A stretch of DNA of 64,000 nucleotides from Sphingorhabdus sp. EL138 (GCF_900258045.1 NZ_OGVD01000003.1:724652-788651), one strand, 5' to 3'. Positions 28,895 to 38,590 are shown, counted from the stretch's first letter. Program-made: numbers and translations. The notes: generated from the letters alone by a model not told the origin.

Positions 28895-29365
28895 ATGAAC
28901 CTGCTATCCAACCCCGCCCTCAAATGGGTCCACTTCACCGACGCGGACAGTCGCTTCGCCTATCCCATCGCCTATCACGGCGCGGTGCTGTCCGTGCGGC
29001 CCGATGCAGATGGCGCGGGCGGGCATATTGATTTGCTCTACCGCTGGGAGCCGAACAGCTATTGCCATTTCCACCGCCATGTCTGCGCGACCACCTCCAC
29101 GGTGCTGGCGGGGGAGCTGCATGTGGTGGATTATGAAAATGGCGTCGCTGGGGAGAAGCGCATTCGCGCCGCCGGGGATTATGCGGCGAAGGAACCGGGC
29201 GATGTTCATATGGAGCATGGCGGGCCGGAGGGCGCGCTGGTGCTGTTCAACCTTTATGCGCCCGATGGCCGGCTGGCCGACTTTCTCGGCCCCGATGGCG
29301 AGACGCTGACCACCATCACGCTGGAGGACATGACCACCGGCCGGATTGCTAACCAAGCCGCGTAG
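28895..29365 (+). CDS. Cupin-fold protein
   Basis: A 156-residue single-domain cupin. Metal-ligand motif 1 is CHFHRH (residues 57-62) followed by Glu75 in VLAGELHVV; motif 2 has PGDVHMEHGG (His105, His108). A bound divalent metal is therefore likely. Related cupins are anti-sigma factors of the ChrR type, isomerases or dioxygenases; which of these applies cannot be told. It has no visible operon partner: the next gene is convergent, 33 bases away. Confidence 0.7.
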   Translation: MNLLSNPALKWVHFTDADSRFAYPIAYHGAVLSVRPDADGAGGHIDLLYRWEPNSYCHFHRHVCATTSTVLAGELHVVDYENGVAGEKRIRAAGDYAAKEPGDVHMEHGGPEGALVLFNLYAPDGRLADFLGPDGETLTTITLEDMTTGRIANQAA

Positions 29366-29398
29366 ATAGCAGGCGGCTTAGCGCAAAGCGCGCCCACC

Positions 29399-29839
29399 TC
29401 AGGCGGGAAGCAAGCCCTTTTCGGGAGGAGGCGGCCGGTTGGCCCAGACCAGGATCGCGGTCATCAATACCGATAAGCCCCAGAGAAAGATTTTCGGGTT
29501 CACCGTCATGAAGTTGACGAACAGCGCGCCGTGGCTGAGCAGATAGATGCCGATCAGGACCAGTCCCCACTGTTTGCGCCATATCTGCCCGATGGCGCCA
29601 AGGCTGATAGTCACGCCCATGAACAGGATGAAGGCGAAATAGGAAATGGGCGTAAAGCCGACCAAATTAGCCTCCTGCCCGGCAATGAAGAGCCGGGTTT
29701 CGGCCAAAGCTTCAACCGCTTCGCCATCAAAGCTCCACCAGCCCGCTGCTTGTCCTATCATCATCCCGCCAACGCCAATCCGGATAAGACCAGAGGCGAG
29801 GAAGAGTAAGCAGATGAGGATGGCGAGTTTGCGTCTCAT
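29399..29839 (-). CDS. Small integral membrane protein
   Basis: A 146-residue protein with four predicted membrane segments (about 6-26, 62-84, 92-112, 117-134) and a Pro-rich tail (NRPPPPEKG). The first segment could be a signal anchor. No motif is recognised. It lies between a convergent cupin gene and the GGDEF gene on the same strand 74 bases downstream. The function is unknown. Confidence 0.6.
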   Translation of the reverse strand: MRRKLAILICLLFLASGLIRIGVGGMMIGQAAGWWSFDGEAVEALAETRLFIAGQEANLVGFTPISYFAFILFMGVTISLGAIGQIWRKQWGLVLIGIYLLSHGALFVNFMTVNPKIFLWGLSVLMTAILVWANRPPPPEKGLLPA

Positions 29840-29913
29840 GCTGTATTGCTACGGTAATACAGTTATGCCGTCAAGCTAAGTCCGAAGGCGGTCAGTCTTG
29901 CACTGCAAGCGGC

Positions 29914-31110
29914 TTAGGCAGCACGCGCTACCCGGGAGGTTTTTCCGCCGCCATCTGACGCGCAGACAACCCGGTTGCGGCCCTGTTCCTTGGCTTCATA
30001 CATCGCGCTATCTGCGCTCTTGAATGTGGCTGAAAAGGCGCTAGCGGGGCCATGCGCTACGCCCAGCGAGCCGGTGACCCGCAGCCGCGCGGGCCAGTCC
30101 TTATGCGTTAGTTTCGCAACCGCAGCGCATAATCGCTCGGCAATATCATCGGCACCGGTTTCGCAGCCGGGCAGGGCGATGATAAATTCCTCTCCGCCCC
30201 AGCGCGCTGCCAATGCATCGGGCGCGGCTTCGTCCAGAGTTTCGCTGATACAGGCGCTGACCGCGGCAATCACCTCGTCACCCTGGCCGTGGCCATAGCT
30301 GTCGTTAATCTGCTTGAAATGGTCAATGTCGAGCAGGATCAGCTGCGTCTGCATATCGCCAAGTTCTTCGATGTGCTCCTGCAGAGCAGAACGGTTTAAC
30401 AGGCCGGTCAGGCTGTCATGCTGCGACAACCAGGATGTGTGGCGCAGTTCTTCGGCCAGCCGTTGTCCCAACCGTTCCACCTCGATCCCGGCGCGGCAGC
30501 TTTTATGCGCCTGAAAATTGACCGCCTTGGCAATGATGAAGAGGGCGACACACATGAAGATCAGCGCCATTTGGGCAAAGCCGCTGAAATCCTTGTCGAA
30601 CAGCAATATGCCCGCGACGCCCGCAGCGGTAAATCCGCCGAGCAGCGGAAAGGCAATGCCGGCAATCGGCGCAGCGAGCAGGATGGAGACAACCATCGTC
30701 ACCAATATCGTGACCCAGGTGGTCAGCACCGCATCCGACCCGCCGATAAGCGTCCCGACGTCCAGCATCATAGCCGCCCAGATTATGCCGCTGGACGCCT
30801 CCGCGATCATCCACAGATTTTTGCGTATCGCGGTATTTTTGCCGGTCTCGATAGCGCGGCGCAGCCACTGCGATGAGGCGGTGATGGCCAATTGCGCTAT
30901 GATCTGCAGGCTCAGGAATATCCACAAGGCACGGTTATCGGTCAGGCTTGCGATCCATCCGATCACTCCGACGGGAATAATGACGCTGAGCTGCCCGGCA
31001 ATCCGCCGCTCCAGCCCATCGATGAGCAGCTTCCGCGAAACTTCCGTCTTATCAATAGCGGAAATGTCCGGCGCGCCGGTATAGCTGTTCTGATAAATGG
31101 CGTCCGCCAT
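29914..31110 (-). CDS. Membrane-bound GGDEF diguanylate cyclase
   Basis: A 398-residue protein with five to six membrane spans in residues about 35-200 and a C-terminal GGDEF domain. The signature is GGEEF (in ARWGGEEFIIAL), an active variant. The upstream LTGLLNRSAL, the DIDHFKQINDSYGHGQGD metal/substrate segment and a GVAHG strand near the end are intact. It should make c-di-GMP from GTP, opposed by EAL proteins such as that at 21054. No I-site RxxD is seen at the usual five residues before the signature. It is divergent to the BKACE gene. Confidence 0.88.
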   Translation of the reverse strand: MADAIYQNSYTGAPDISAIDKTEVSRKLLIDGLERRIAGQLSVIIPVGVIGWIASLTDNRALWIFLSLQIIAQLAITASSQWLRRAIETGKNTAIRKNLWMIAEASSGIIWAAMMLDVGTLIGGSDAVLTTWVTILVTMVVSILLAAPIAGIAFPLLGGFTAAGVAGILLFDKDFSGFAQMALIFMCVALFIIAKAVNFQAHKSCRAGIEVERLGQRLAEELRHTSWLSQHDSLTGLLNRSALQEHIEELGDMQTQLILLDIDHFKQINDSYGHGQGDEVIAAVSACISETLDEAAPDALAARWGGEEFIIALPGCETGADDIAERLCAAVAKLTHKDWPARLRVTGSLGVAHGPASAFSATFKSADSAMYEAKEQGRNRVVCASDGGGKTSRVARAA

Positions 31111-31254
31111 TCCATTCCCCTGATGAATTGGAAACAGACATATGAGTTTTTGGATAACAGATTGTTAATGGACGGAAAAACACCGTGGTCGCAGGATGAA
31201 AGAGGTGACGGAACGCGCTTCCCCAAGCCGGTTCATATTTGCTAAGGTGTCGTC

Positions 31255-32172
31255 ATGACCCAGATATCTGACACACCGCTGATCATCGAAGTTTCGCTCA
31301 ACGGATCGGTTAAGCCGGAGCAAAATCCCAACGTTCCTTACGAGGATGACGATATTGTCGCGCAGGCGGTCGCCTGTATGGAGGCGGGGGCGGCGCTGGT
31401 GCATAATCATACGCGCGATCCGGTCTTTGGTGGCACCGGTGTGATGGATGCGGAAGATTATGCCCGGCCGTGGCGCAAACTACTAAAGCTGCGCCCTGAT
31501 GCCATTCTCACCCCGACCATGCCGGGCAAGGAGGGCGTGTCGGTCGAGGAGCGCTATGCCCATATCGAGGCGATGGCGCAGGAAGGCCTGATCGCGCAGG
31601 GCCTGTGTGATCCGGGCAGTTTCAATGTGTCGGTTCCGGGCGAGGATGGTGCCTTTGCGCCAACCAATCTGATCTATCGCAATGACATGCAGGACAGCTA
31701 TTATTATGTCGAGGCGTGCCGACGGTTAAAGCTGGGGATGAGCATCTCGATCTTTGAACCGGGCTTCGTCAAGTTCATCATGTCGCTGCACCGTGCGGGA
31801 AAATTGCCGCCAGGCGGGATCATGAAATTCTATTTCGGCGCGGATGATCAGCCCTTTGGCTTGCCGCCAACGGCAACCGCACTGGATGCCTATCTGGAGA
31901 TGATTGCGGGTAGCGGCCTGCCGTGGCTGGTGTCGAGCTTTGGCGAAGACTGTGTTGGTTGCGGTCTGGCGGAAGCGGCAATCGTGCGCGGCGGCCATGT
32001 GCAAGTCGGGATAGAACCCTATGGGGGTTCGCGCACGCCGAAAAATGTCGATCTGGTGCGTGAAGTCATCGAACTGGCAGAGCGGTTGGGCCGTCCGATT
32101 GCAACGCCGCAGCAGGCGGCGAAGATCATGAATTTGCCGGCCTATCCGGTGCCGTTTGTGGCGGTACCGTGA
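31255..32172 (+). CDS. BKACE (DUF849) beta-keto acid cleavage enzyme
   Basis: A 305-residue TIM-barrel protein of the beta-keto acid cleavage enzyme family (founder Kce, 3-keto-5-aminohexanoate cleavage enzyme). The Zn-binding His-x-His is present as VHNHTRDP (His50, His52) where VHLHARDP is usual. Other conserved parts: SLNGSVKP near the N-terminus and the FGEDCVGCGLAEAAIVRGGHVQVGIE stretch. The family condenses a beta-keto acid with acetyl-CoA to give acetoacetate and a CoA ester. The substrate varies by subgroup and is not known here. The racemase-fold gene follows after 45 bases and probably shares the pathway. Confidence 0.88.
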   Translation: MTQISDTPLIIEVSLNGSVKPEQNPNVPYEDDDIVAQAVACMEAGAALVHNHTRDPVFGGTGVMDAEDYARPWRKLLKLRPDAILTPTMPGKEGVSVEERYAHIEAMAQEGLIAQGLCDPGSFNVSVPGEDGAFAPTNLIYRNDMQDSYYYVEACRRLKLGMSISIFEPGFVKFIMSLHRAGKLPPGGIMKFYFGADDQPFGLPPTATALDAYLEMIAGSGLPWLVSSFGEDCVGCGLAEAAIVRGGHVQVGIEPYGGSRTPKNVDLVREVIELAERLGRPIATPQQAAKIMNLPAYPVPFVAVP

Positions 32173-32217
32173 TTATGCCGGGATTTCAGACGTGAACCAT
32201 ATCTTGGAGCGATCACA

Positions 32218-32949
32218 GTGAGCGAACCACTGCATATCGGTATATTGGCCCATAGCGCGGAAGGCGCGACACTGTCTTACCGGACAGTGTGGCAGGAGGG
32301 TGTGCGAAAAATGGGCGCGCACGAGCATCCGCGGATCACAATGAGCGGCGGGGCGATGGCACCGACGCTTGATCTCTGGGAGCGCGGCGATCTCGCGGCG
32401 CTGCGGGAGATTTTCTGTGAAGATGCTGAACGGTTGGCCGCAGCAGGGGCGGATTTCTTTATCCTACCTGACAATACCGCGCATATTGCACTAGAACAGC
32501 CAGGCCCGGATTTCTCTATCCCGGGCCTCCACATCGCCGAGGTCGTCGCAGCACAGGCCGAGGCGGACGGGCGGCGGCATATTGGCGTGCTCGGCACCAA
32601 TTGGACGATGGAAGGCCCGGTGTACAAGGGCGCACTGGCTCGCAGATCGCTTGAGCGCTCCATCCCGGCTACCGAGGACCGCGAGATTATTCACAACGCG
32701 ATTTTCAACGAACTTTGCCTCGGCGATTTCCGTCCAGAGACCCGCGCGGAGTTTATTCGGATCATTGGTGATCTGAAACAAACGAGCTGCGACGCTGTCG
32801 CACTCGTCTGCACGGAAATCCCGCTACTAATTACGGACGAGGTGTCGCCACTGCCAATATTGGATAGCACGCGGCTGCAGGCCAAGTCGGCGGTGGCGGT
32901 GGCGCTGGGCGAGCTTCCGATGCCAACTTGGCGGGGTGGAGCGGTTTGA
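32218..32949 (+). CDS. Aspartate/glutamate racemase-fold protein with single active-site Cys
   Basis: A 243-residue member of the Asp/Glu/hydantoin racemase superfamily. True racemases use two Cys, in CNTAH and CTE[IL]P motifs. Here the first motif reads LPDNTAH: residue 85 is Asp (codon GAC). The second is intact (VCTEIPLL, Cys198). A one-base Cys1 loss by sequencing error is unlikely, since TGC or TGT to GAC needs at least two changes. Single-Cys members such as arylmalonate decarboxylase do decarboxylation, and maleate isomerase is another relative. The start is GTG at 32218 after TTGGAGCG. It follows the BKACE gene. Confidence 0.8.
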   Translation: MSEPLHIGILAHSAEGATLSYRTVWQEGVRKMGAHEHPRITMSGGAMAPTLDLWERGDLAALREIFCEDAERLAAAGADFFILPDNTAHIALEQPGPDFSIPGLHIAEVVAAQAEADGRRHIGVLGTNWTMEGPVYKGALARRSLERSIPATEDREIIHNAIFNELCLGDFRPETRAEFIRIIGDLKQTSCDAVALVCTEIPLLITDEVSPLPILDSTRLQAKSAVAVALGELPMPTWRGGAV

Positions 32950-33049
32950 GTTCACTTTCCCGCTTTGCGCCAAAAGTGGAGATTTGTTTGTCGACGTTCG
33001 TCCGGTTGTTGACGAAAAGACGCAGTTCTCGATCTTTAGCTATGCCCGT

Positions 33050-35767
33050 TTAACCGCTATTTCTTAAAGCTGTTGCAATAGCATTGAGCGACAATTGTAT
33101 CCCTTCACCAATACGCGGATCATCTTCACCAGCACGAAGGCGTTTCATGAGTTCAATCTGCAGGTGGTTAAGCGGTTCTATATAGGGTAAGCGTAGTTCG
33201 ATGCTGTTGAACAGGGATGGGTTTTTCGCCAGCAAATGAGGCTGGTCAGTGATCTCCAGCAATATATCACGGGTTTGTTCCCAGCTTGACCGGATGCGAT
33301 TGAAATAGCCCTCGCGCATGGATTTGTCTTCAACCAGTTCAGCGTAACGTGCCGCGATACCCATGTCGGATTTGGCGAGAACCATTTCCATATTGGACAG
33401 GCTCGCCTGAAAAAATGGCCAGCTTTGCGCCATGTCTTTTAGCTTTTCGACATCGTCAAAGGCATTCAGCGCCTGTCCGACACCAAACCAGCCTGGCAGC
33501 ATCACGCGGGCTTGTGCCCAGCTGAAAACCCAGGGAATGGCCCGCAAATCCTCTATCTTGTCGCTTTTCGTTCGACTGGCGGGGCGCGATCCTATTTTGA
33601 GTTTCGCAATTTCAGTGAGCGGTGTCATCTGGCGAAAGAAGGTTCGGAAACTGTCATTGCCGTAAACCAGATCACGATATTCGGTGAAGGCGGCCCGCGA
33701 AATCTCGTTCATCGCATCGGCAAAGCCGGTTTGGACTTTTTGGTCCGAAGGATCTGGTTCTAGCGAGCGGAGCAAGACCGCCGAAGTCATGGCTTCCAGA
33801 TTGGTCTCTGCGACGCCCATCGTACCATATTTGGCGGCAATAACTTCTCCCTGTTCGGTAATACGGATGCGACCATCGACCGTACCTTTCGGCTGCGCCT
33901 TAATCGCGCCAAAGGCTGAGCCGCCGCCACGTCCAACAGCGCCGCCACGGCCATGAAAAAGCTGCATCTTCACGCCAGCATTCTCGAAAACGGGGGTTAG
34001 GGCCTGACTGGCTTTGAACAGACTCCAGGTAGAGGTCAAATACCCGCCATCCTTGTTGCTGTCGGAATAGCCGATCATCACTTCCTGTGCACCTCGTGCG
34101 CGAGTGAGAGCGTGCATTTCCGGGAGGGCAAAAAAGTCGGTCATGACCTGCGGTGCGTTTTCCAGATCGGCTACAGTCTCAAATAACGGCACAGCCATGA
34201 TGGGGCAGGTGGGCGCCGGCTTTTCATCCTCAGGTGCTCGGTAAAGGCCAGCCTCCATAAGCAGAACATAGACTTCCAGAATGTCGGATACGGTTTCGCC
34301 GTTGCTGATGTTGTAATTGACAATGACTCCCGGGCCATATTGATCATGGGCTTCGGCGGCCGCGCGTAAAATGGAAAGTTCCTTGGCCGTGTCTTCGCTA
34401 TAGTTGATCCATGGGCTCACCAAAGGCCGGTTGTTTGCAAGTTCCTGCCTCAGTATGTCGACGCGCTTATCTTCGTCCAGTGAGAGATAGTCGGCCTCAA
34501 CGCCGGCTTCGGCCAGCAATTCAGCGACGACGCGCTCATGAATGCGGCTATTCTGCCGCATGTCGAGTGTAGCGAGGTGAAAACCAAATAGCTCCACGGT
34601 TCTGATCAGGCGCCCTAAGGCTCCAGACGTTGCAAATACGCCTTTGCCACCGGAGCGCAGGCCATGAGCCAGTGTGACAAGATCCTCGCGCAATTGCTGG
34701 GGATTGTCATAAGGTTTGGCGACTATGGGCGATGGGCGCCCGGGAACATGACCGCAGAGTTTCAGATGAGTGGCGGACAGACGGGCATAGATGCCGGACA
34801 GCGCACGGCGATAGGGTTCGTCCTTGCGACTTGGCGCATCATCACCGCTAGCCTCGGCGAGGGTGATTACTTCATCTGGCACATCTGCCAGTTCGGTTGA
34901 AATGCTGAGTTCAGCACCCATGGCATGGATGCGCGCAAGATAGTAGCCGATAACCGTTTCTGCGGCCCGCGACAAAGCCTCGCGCATGGCATCGGCGTCG
35001 ACAAAGGGATTACCATCGCGGTCGCCGCCGATCCAGCTGCCGAGCTTCAGGAAATTGGGAAGACGGGCGCCCAGCACCTTTTCCCATTTGCCATAAAGTT
35101 TGGGTAGTACAGGAAGGAAAACATCCCGCATGTAGCTTTGCGAGATCTGCACCTCGTCGGTTACAAACAGGCGTTCGCGGCGCAGTGGCCGGGTTTGCCA
35201 AAGCAATGCGATTTGTCGCATGATCGCTTCATCGAGCACGTCGCCTTCGGGTGTATTGTCGGCCCCGGCATCTTTCATCAGCAACAACTCTGCAATTCTT
35301 GCCTTGTGGTCGATCATGCTCTTGCGCCGCACCTCTGTGGGGTGAGCGGTCAGCACGGGAGCAATCAAAGCGTCGTCAAGCAGTGCTAGTATCGCCTTTT
35401 CGTCCACACCTTCATTGGCCAATTTTTTGACTGCTTCGGCAACGCTCGCACCTTCTTCTGCCGCAACGCCCTGGCGATCCTCGGCAAGATTGGCGAGCAG
35501 AGAAAAGAGCATGAAGCCCCGGACAAAGGCAGTGGTTTCATCAAGCGACAGTGCATCTAGGCCAGGATCAATCGCGTCTGCATCTGCCAGTCCGCGATGC
35601 CGGTCAACACTGGTCGAGCGGATATATTCGGTACGGCGGTAGAGTTCCTCTCCGCCATAGGAACGGATCACATCGCCCAGCAATTTGCCGAGATATTTAA
35701 TGTCAGGGTTTTGGCGAACAACCAATGACGGTGTTGCCGATGAATCTTTGGGGAGGGTATCGGTCAT
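33050..35767 (-). CDS. ppc: Phosphoenolpyruvate carboxylase
   Basis: A 905-residue cytosolic enzyme that carboxylates PEP with bicarbonate to oxaloacetate, refilling the TCA cycle. Family motifs are all present: LTAHPTEVRRKS with the catalytic His, GGDRDGNPFV, GYSDSNKDGG, the essential LFHGRGGAVGRGGG loop and TEQGEVIAAKYG. It ends in ALRNSG, resembling the usual MRNTG terminus, so it is complete. ATG 35767 is preferred to GTG 35782; neither has a strong ribosome site. It stands alone, with the flotillin terminator upstream. Confidence 0.96.
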   Translation of the reverse strand: MTDTLPKDSSATPSLVVRQNPDIKYLGKLLGDVIRSYGGEELYRRTEYIRSTSVDRHRGLADADAIDPGLDALSLDETTAFVRGFMLFSLLANLAEDRQGVAAEEGASVAEAVKKLANEGVDEKAILALLDDALIAPVLTAHPTEVRRKSMIDHKARIAELLLMKDAGADNTPEGDVLDEAIMRQIALLWQTRPLRRERLFVTDEVQISQSYMRDVFLPVLPKLYGKWEKVLGARLPNFLKLGSWIGGDRDGNPFVDADAMREALSRAAETVIGYYLARIHAMGAELSISTELADVPDEVITLAEASGDDAPSRKDEPYRRALSGIYARLSATHLKLCGHVPGRPSPIVAKPYDNPQQLREDLVTLAHGLRSGGKGVFATSGALGRLIRTVELFGFHLATLDMRQNSRIHERVVAELLAEAGVEADYLSLDEDKRVDILRQELANNRPLVSPWINYSEDTAKELSILRAAAEAHDQYGPGVIVNYNISNGETVSDILEVYVLLMEAGLYRAPEDEKPAPTCPIMAVPLFETVADLENAPQVMTDFFALPEMHALTRARGAQEVMIGYSDSNKDGGYLTSTWSLFKASQALTPVFENAGVKMQLFHGRGGAVGRGGGSAFGAIKAQPKGTVDGRIRITEQGEVIAAKYGTMGVAETNLEAMTSAVLLRSLEPDPSDQKVQTGFADAMNEISRAAFTEYRDLVYGNDSFRTFFRQMTPLTEIAKLKIGSRPASRTKSDKIEDLRAIPWVFSWAQARVMLPGWFGVGQALNAFDDVEKLKDMAQSWPFFQASLSNMEMVLAKSDMGIAARYAELVEDKSMREGYFNRIRSSWEQTRDILLEITDQPHLLAKNPSLFNSIELRLPYIEPLNHLQIELMKRLRAGEDDPRIGEGIQLSLNAIATALRNSG

Positions 35768-35891
35768 GCCGCTTTGCTGCACTGCAGCGCAGGCAGGGTC
35801 AAGAAAATCCTGATGATCGTAAAAATTGAAACGATCTCAGCTGATTTAGATTTCTCCACCAAGGTTATCGGAAGCACGTTGACGCAAACAG

Positions 35892-35925
35892 AAAAGGCCC
35901 GCCCTTTTTCGAGGACGGGCCTTTT
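35892..35925 (-). terminator. Terminator of the YqiJ/flotillin genes
   Basis: AAAAGGCCCG (35892-35901) pairs fully with CGGGCCTTTT (35916-35925), and CCT/AGG pairs extend the stem inward. It lies 16 bases past the flotillin stop. Read on minus the hairpin ends in TTTT, as a rho-independent terminator should. Confidence 0.8.
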
Positions 35926-35940
35926 GCGGCATATATTCAA

Positions 35941-37755
35941 TCAGCTTGGACTTTTTCCTTCCTTTTGCTCTGACCAAGGACCTTTCTGTTTTTCAGCCTT
36001 CGCTGGAACAGGAGCAGTAGCCGCGGGTTCCGCTATTTTCTTCGATTGGGCTTTGACTGGTGTCGCCGCCACTTTCGGTTTCGGCTTTGCCTGCGCTTCA
36101 AGCGGAGCTGTTTCAGTTTCAGTCGCTCCACCAATCAAACTGTCCAGTGATGACCCGTCCAGGCCGAGCTCTTTCATCAGCCCGTCAATGACCGGTGCTT
36201 GTGCGCGGTAGGACAAAGCAGCGGCGACAGCGTCGGTAGCAAGATTGCTGCCTCCACCACCATTGGCACCTCCGCCATTGCCTGAGCCGTTTCCGCCTCC
36301 GCCATTTTGGGTGATGCCGTCGACCTGAACGATCTTGATGGAGTCGATGGCTTCCATCGGCTTCGCTGATTCCTTCACCACTTCAGGCAACACATTGAGC
36401 AGCGCCAATTTGGTTTGCAGCGATATCTGATCGGATGACAGGATATTGGCTGCCTCGTTCACCGCGCGTTGACCAGCGGCTTCTACTTCAAAGCGGACGC
36501 GCGATGCTTCGGCGCGCAATTTCTCGGCCTCCGCTTCACCCTCGGCACCCAGTCGGATAGCAGCTGCCCGATTGGCGGCGGCTTCTTTCTCGGCCTCTGC
36601 TTCCACTTTCACACTGATCGCTTCACGTTCCGCCTGCTTGGAGGCCTCGATCAATTCGATCCGCTTGTCACGGTCTGCAGCTTCGGTTTCACGCGATGTC
36701 GTCACTTGTTCTTCCGCAGCAACCGCTTTGGCGCGTGCCTCGTCCGCTTCCGCTTTGGCGTGACTTTCCTCACGGCTTTTGTTCTGGATCGCAATTTGCT
36801 GTTCCTGACGGGCAATTTCAATCGCCTGTTCTTGCGCAATACTTGCTTCTTTCACCGCACGATCGGCTTCAATTTGGGTGGAATCGATTTTCTGCTTGGC
36901 AGTGATCCGGGCTTCTTCGGCCTCGCGATTGCGTACCGCTTGTTCTCGAGCAACTTCAGAAGATTGTTCCGCGCGGCGTACTTCCACCTCGCGTTCCTGC
37001 TCCAGTCGCGCAAACTCATTATCACGTTCAATGGTGAAACTGCGCTGATCGGCTTCGAGGTTTTTGGTCTCGATTTGAACACGTGTGTCCTGCTCAATAT
37101 CATTTCTGGCTTTCTTGCGAAGTTCGATTTGCTCCGTAAGTTTGGTCAAACCTTCGGCATCAAAAGCGTTATTGGCGTTGAAGTGCTCAATACTGGTTTG
37201 GTCCAATCCGGTTAGTGACACAGATTCCAGTTCGAGACCGTTCATCGCAAGATCGGCAGAGCTGGCTTGCTGCACTTTCTGGACGAAGTCCGCGCGCTGC
37301 TCATGCAGCTCGTTCATTGTCATGCCCGCAGCAACCGAGCGCAGCGCATCGACAAACTTACCTTCGACCAGGTCCTTCAGCGCCTCGGGCTGCATGGTGC
37401 GCAGGCCCAAAGTCTGCGCGGCCATAGCCAATGATCCGGCATCCGGGCGCACACGAACATAAAATTCCGCCTTCACATCAATCCGCAAGCGATCGAGGGT
37501 GATGAGCGCATCAACGTTATTGCGCTCCACTGCCAGCCGCACGGTATTCATGTTGACCGGCATGGTTTCATGTAAGACTGGCAACACCATGGCACCGCCA
37601 TTCATCACAACCTTTTCACCGCCAAGTCCGGTCCGAACGAAAGCAATTTCTTTGGTTGCGCGTTTATAGAGCCGGGTGATGATCAACCCGAAGATGAGCA
37701 GGGTGACAAAAATAACGCCGGCATAGACGGCGAAGGAAACGAGATTCTCAGTCAT
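35941..37755 (-). CDS. Flotillin-family protein (YqiK type)
   Basis: A 604-residue membrane scaffold protein. Order: one N-terminal membrane span (about 7-29), an SPFH/band-7 domain (about 35-200), a long Glu/Arg/Ala-rich coiled coil (about 210-430), a C-terminal segment, then a Gly/Asn linker (GGGGNGSGNGGGANGGGG near 483-500) and an Ala/Pro/Lys-rich tail. Flotillins assemble in lipid domains and affect membrane fluidity. The upstream partner is a YqiJ/NfeD-like protein, the usual companion. The low-complexity linker and tail are longer than in E. coli YqiK. A strong terminator follows. Confidence 0.88.
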   Translation of the reverse strand: MTENLVSFAVYAGVIFVTLLIFGLIITRLYKRATKEIAFVRTGLGGEKVVMNGGAMVLPVLHETMPVNMNTVRLAVERNNVDALITLDRLRIDVKAEFYVRVRPDAGSLAMAAQTLGLRTMQPEALKDLVEGKFVDALRSVAAGMTMNELHEQRADFVQKVQQASSADLAMNGLELESVSLTGLDQTSIEHFNANNAFDAEGLTKLTEQIELRKKARNDIEQDTRVQIETKNLEADQRSFTIERDNEFARLEQEREVEVRRAEQSSEVAREQAVRNREAEEARITAKQKIDSTQIEADRAVKEASIAQEQAIEIARQEQQIAIQNKSREESHAKAEADEARAKAVAAEEQVTTSRETEAADRDKRIELIEASKQAEREAISVKVEAEAEKEAAANRAAAIRLGAEGEAEAEKLRAEASRVRFEVEAAGQRAVNEAANILSSDQISLQTKLALLNVLPEVVKESAKPMEAIDSIKIVQVDGITQNGGGGNGSGNGGGANGGGGSNLATDAVAAALSYRAQAPVIDGLMKELGLDGSSLDSLIGGATETETAPLEAQAKPKPKVAATPVKAQSKKIAEPAATAPVPAKAEKQKGPWSEQKEGKSPS

Positions 37756-37858
37756 ATTTTTCTTTCTATTTTGGGGTGCAGCGCGCTGAATACACTAGAG
37801 GGCAATCTAGCGGATAACGCGGCCAGCACTGTTTTCAGTTTGAATATTTAGTTCGAGT

Positions 37859-38500
37859 TCATTCCAGAAACTTGACGGTATCGGGCGAAATGATTTTGAA
37901 TGTACCTTCCTCGCGGCGAACGAGCAGAACCTCTTCCGCCTGGCGAAAAATCTCGCCTTCATTGGCTGGTTCGACCATCACAAAGTGGCCTTGGCCGTGA
38001 AGATCGATTACCTTGGCACGGGCTGGCGAACCAGTTTCCGCCTTGCCAATCTCTATTTTTCCGCGTCGCCCGACCAGCATATCAATGTCGATTGCGGTGG
38101 TTTCATCGCTGGGAATGATCCGCGACAAGGGACGCGCCAACAAGCCGGTTAGCGGTAAGGAAACGGCAGTCGCCGCTGGAACGGCGAGCCATGGCGTGAG
38201 AAGCCACCCGAACAGACTGCTGTAAAATTCCTGACCCGCTAGCCCGATAATACCGAATAGGGCCAAAAAAAGCACAAGCAGCATGAGAAATGGCAGACGG
38301 CCAAATCCCAATAGGGAGAGAAGGCCTTCGCCAGCGCCGTCAACGCCAGCTTCGGCAATATCAGCGTCGGGATCCATATCGGTACCGAAGTCCGGCCCAA
38401 AGTCGCTTAATCCAACAAGCTGCAATATTCCGATGGCAAACATGAGAAGGATGGCAGCGCTAAAAAAGATATTCTCATCCGCCAGCCAAAATTCTATCAC
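37859..38500 (-). CDS. YqiJ-family membrane protein with OB-fold domain
   Basis: A 213-residue protein with three to four membrane spans in residues about 10-120 and a C-terminal NfeD-like OB-fold (from about 140, with VGRRGKIEIGKAE). YqiJ proteins pair with YqiK flotillins, and this gene lies 103 bases upstream of the flotillin on the same strand. The acidic loop with GPDFGTDMDPDADIAEAG (residues 34-51) is periplasmic or cytosolic and lacks a known function. The start is GTG at 38500 with GAGAGG upstream. Confidence 0.8.
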   Translation of the reverse strand: MIEFWLADENIFFSAAILLMFAIGILQLVGLSDFGPDFGTDMDPDADIAEAGVDGAGEGLLSLLGFGRLPFLMLLVLFLALFGIIGLAGQEFYSSLFGWLLTPWLAVPAATAVSLPLTGLLARPLSRIIPSDETTAIDIDMLVGRRGKIEIGKAETGSPARAKVIDLHGQGHFVMVEPANEGEIFRQAEEVLLVRREEGTFKIISPDTVKFLE

Positions 38501-38590
38501 GCAAAACCTCTCCTTTACATGAATATAGGATGAATAAGCTGGATTTCAAGACGTCAGTCCCGAAATTCTGTTGAAATATCAGTAGAAATT

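Noticed and set aside
29975..31245. Long plus-strand frames opposite the GGDEF gene
   Set aside because: They mirror the coding strand of a plain diguanylate cyclase with intact motifs and have Arg/Ser-rich shadow composition.
36469..37215. A 248-codon plus-strand frame opposite the flotillin gene
   Set aside because: Phe/Leu/Arg-rich product is the usual shadow of a Glu/Ala/Lys-rich coiled coil; no ribosome site or family signal.
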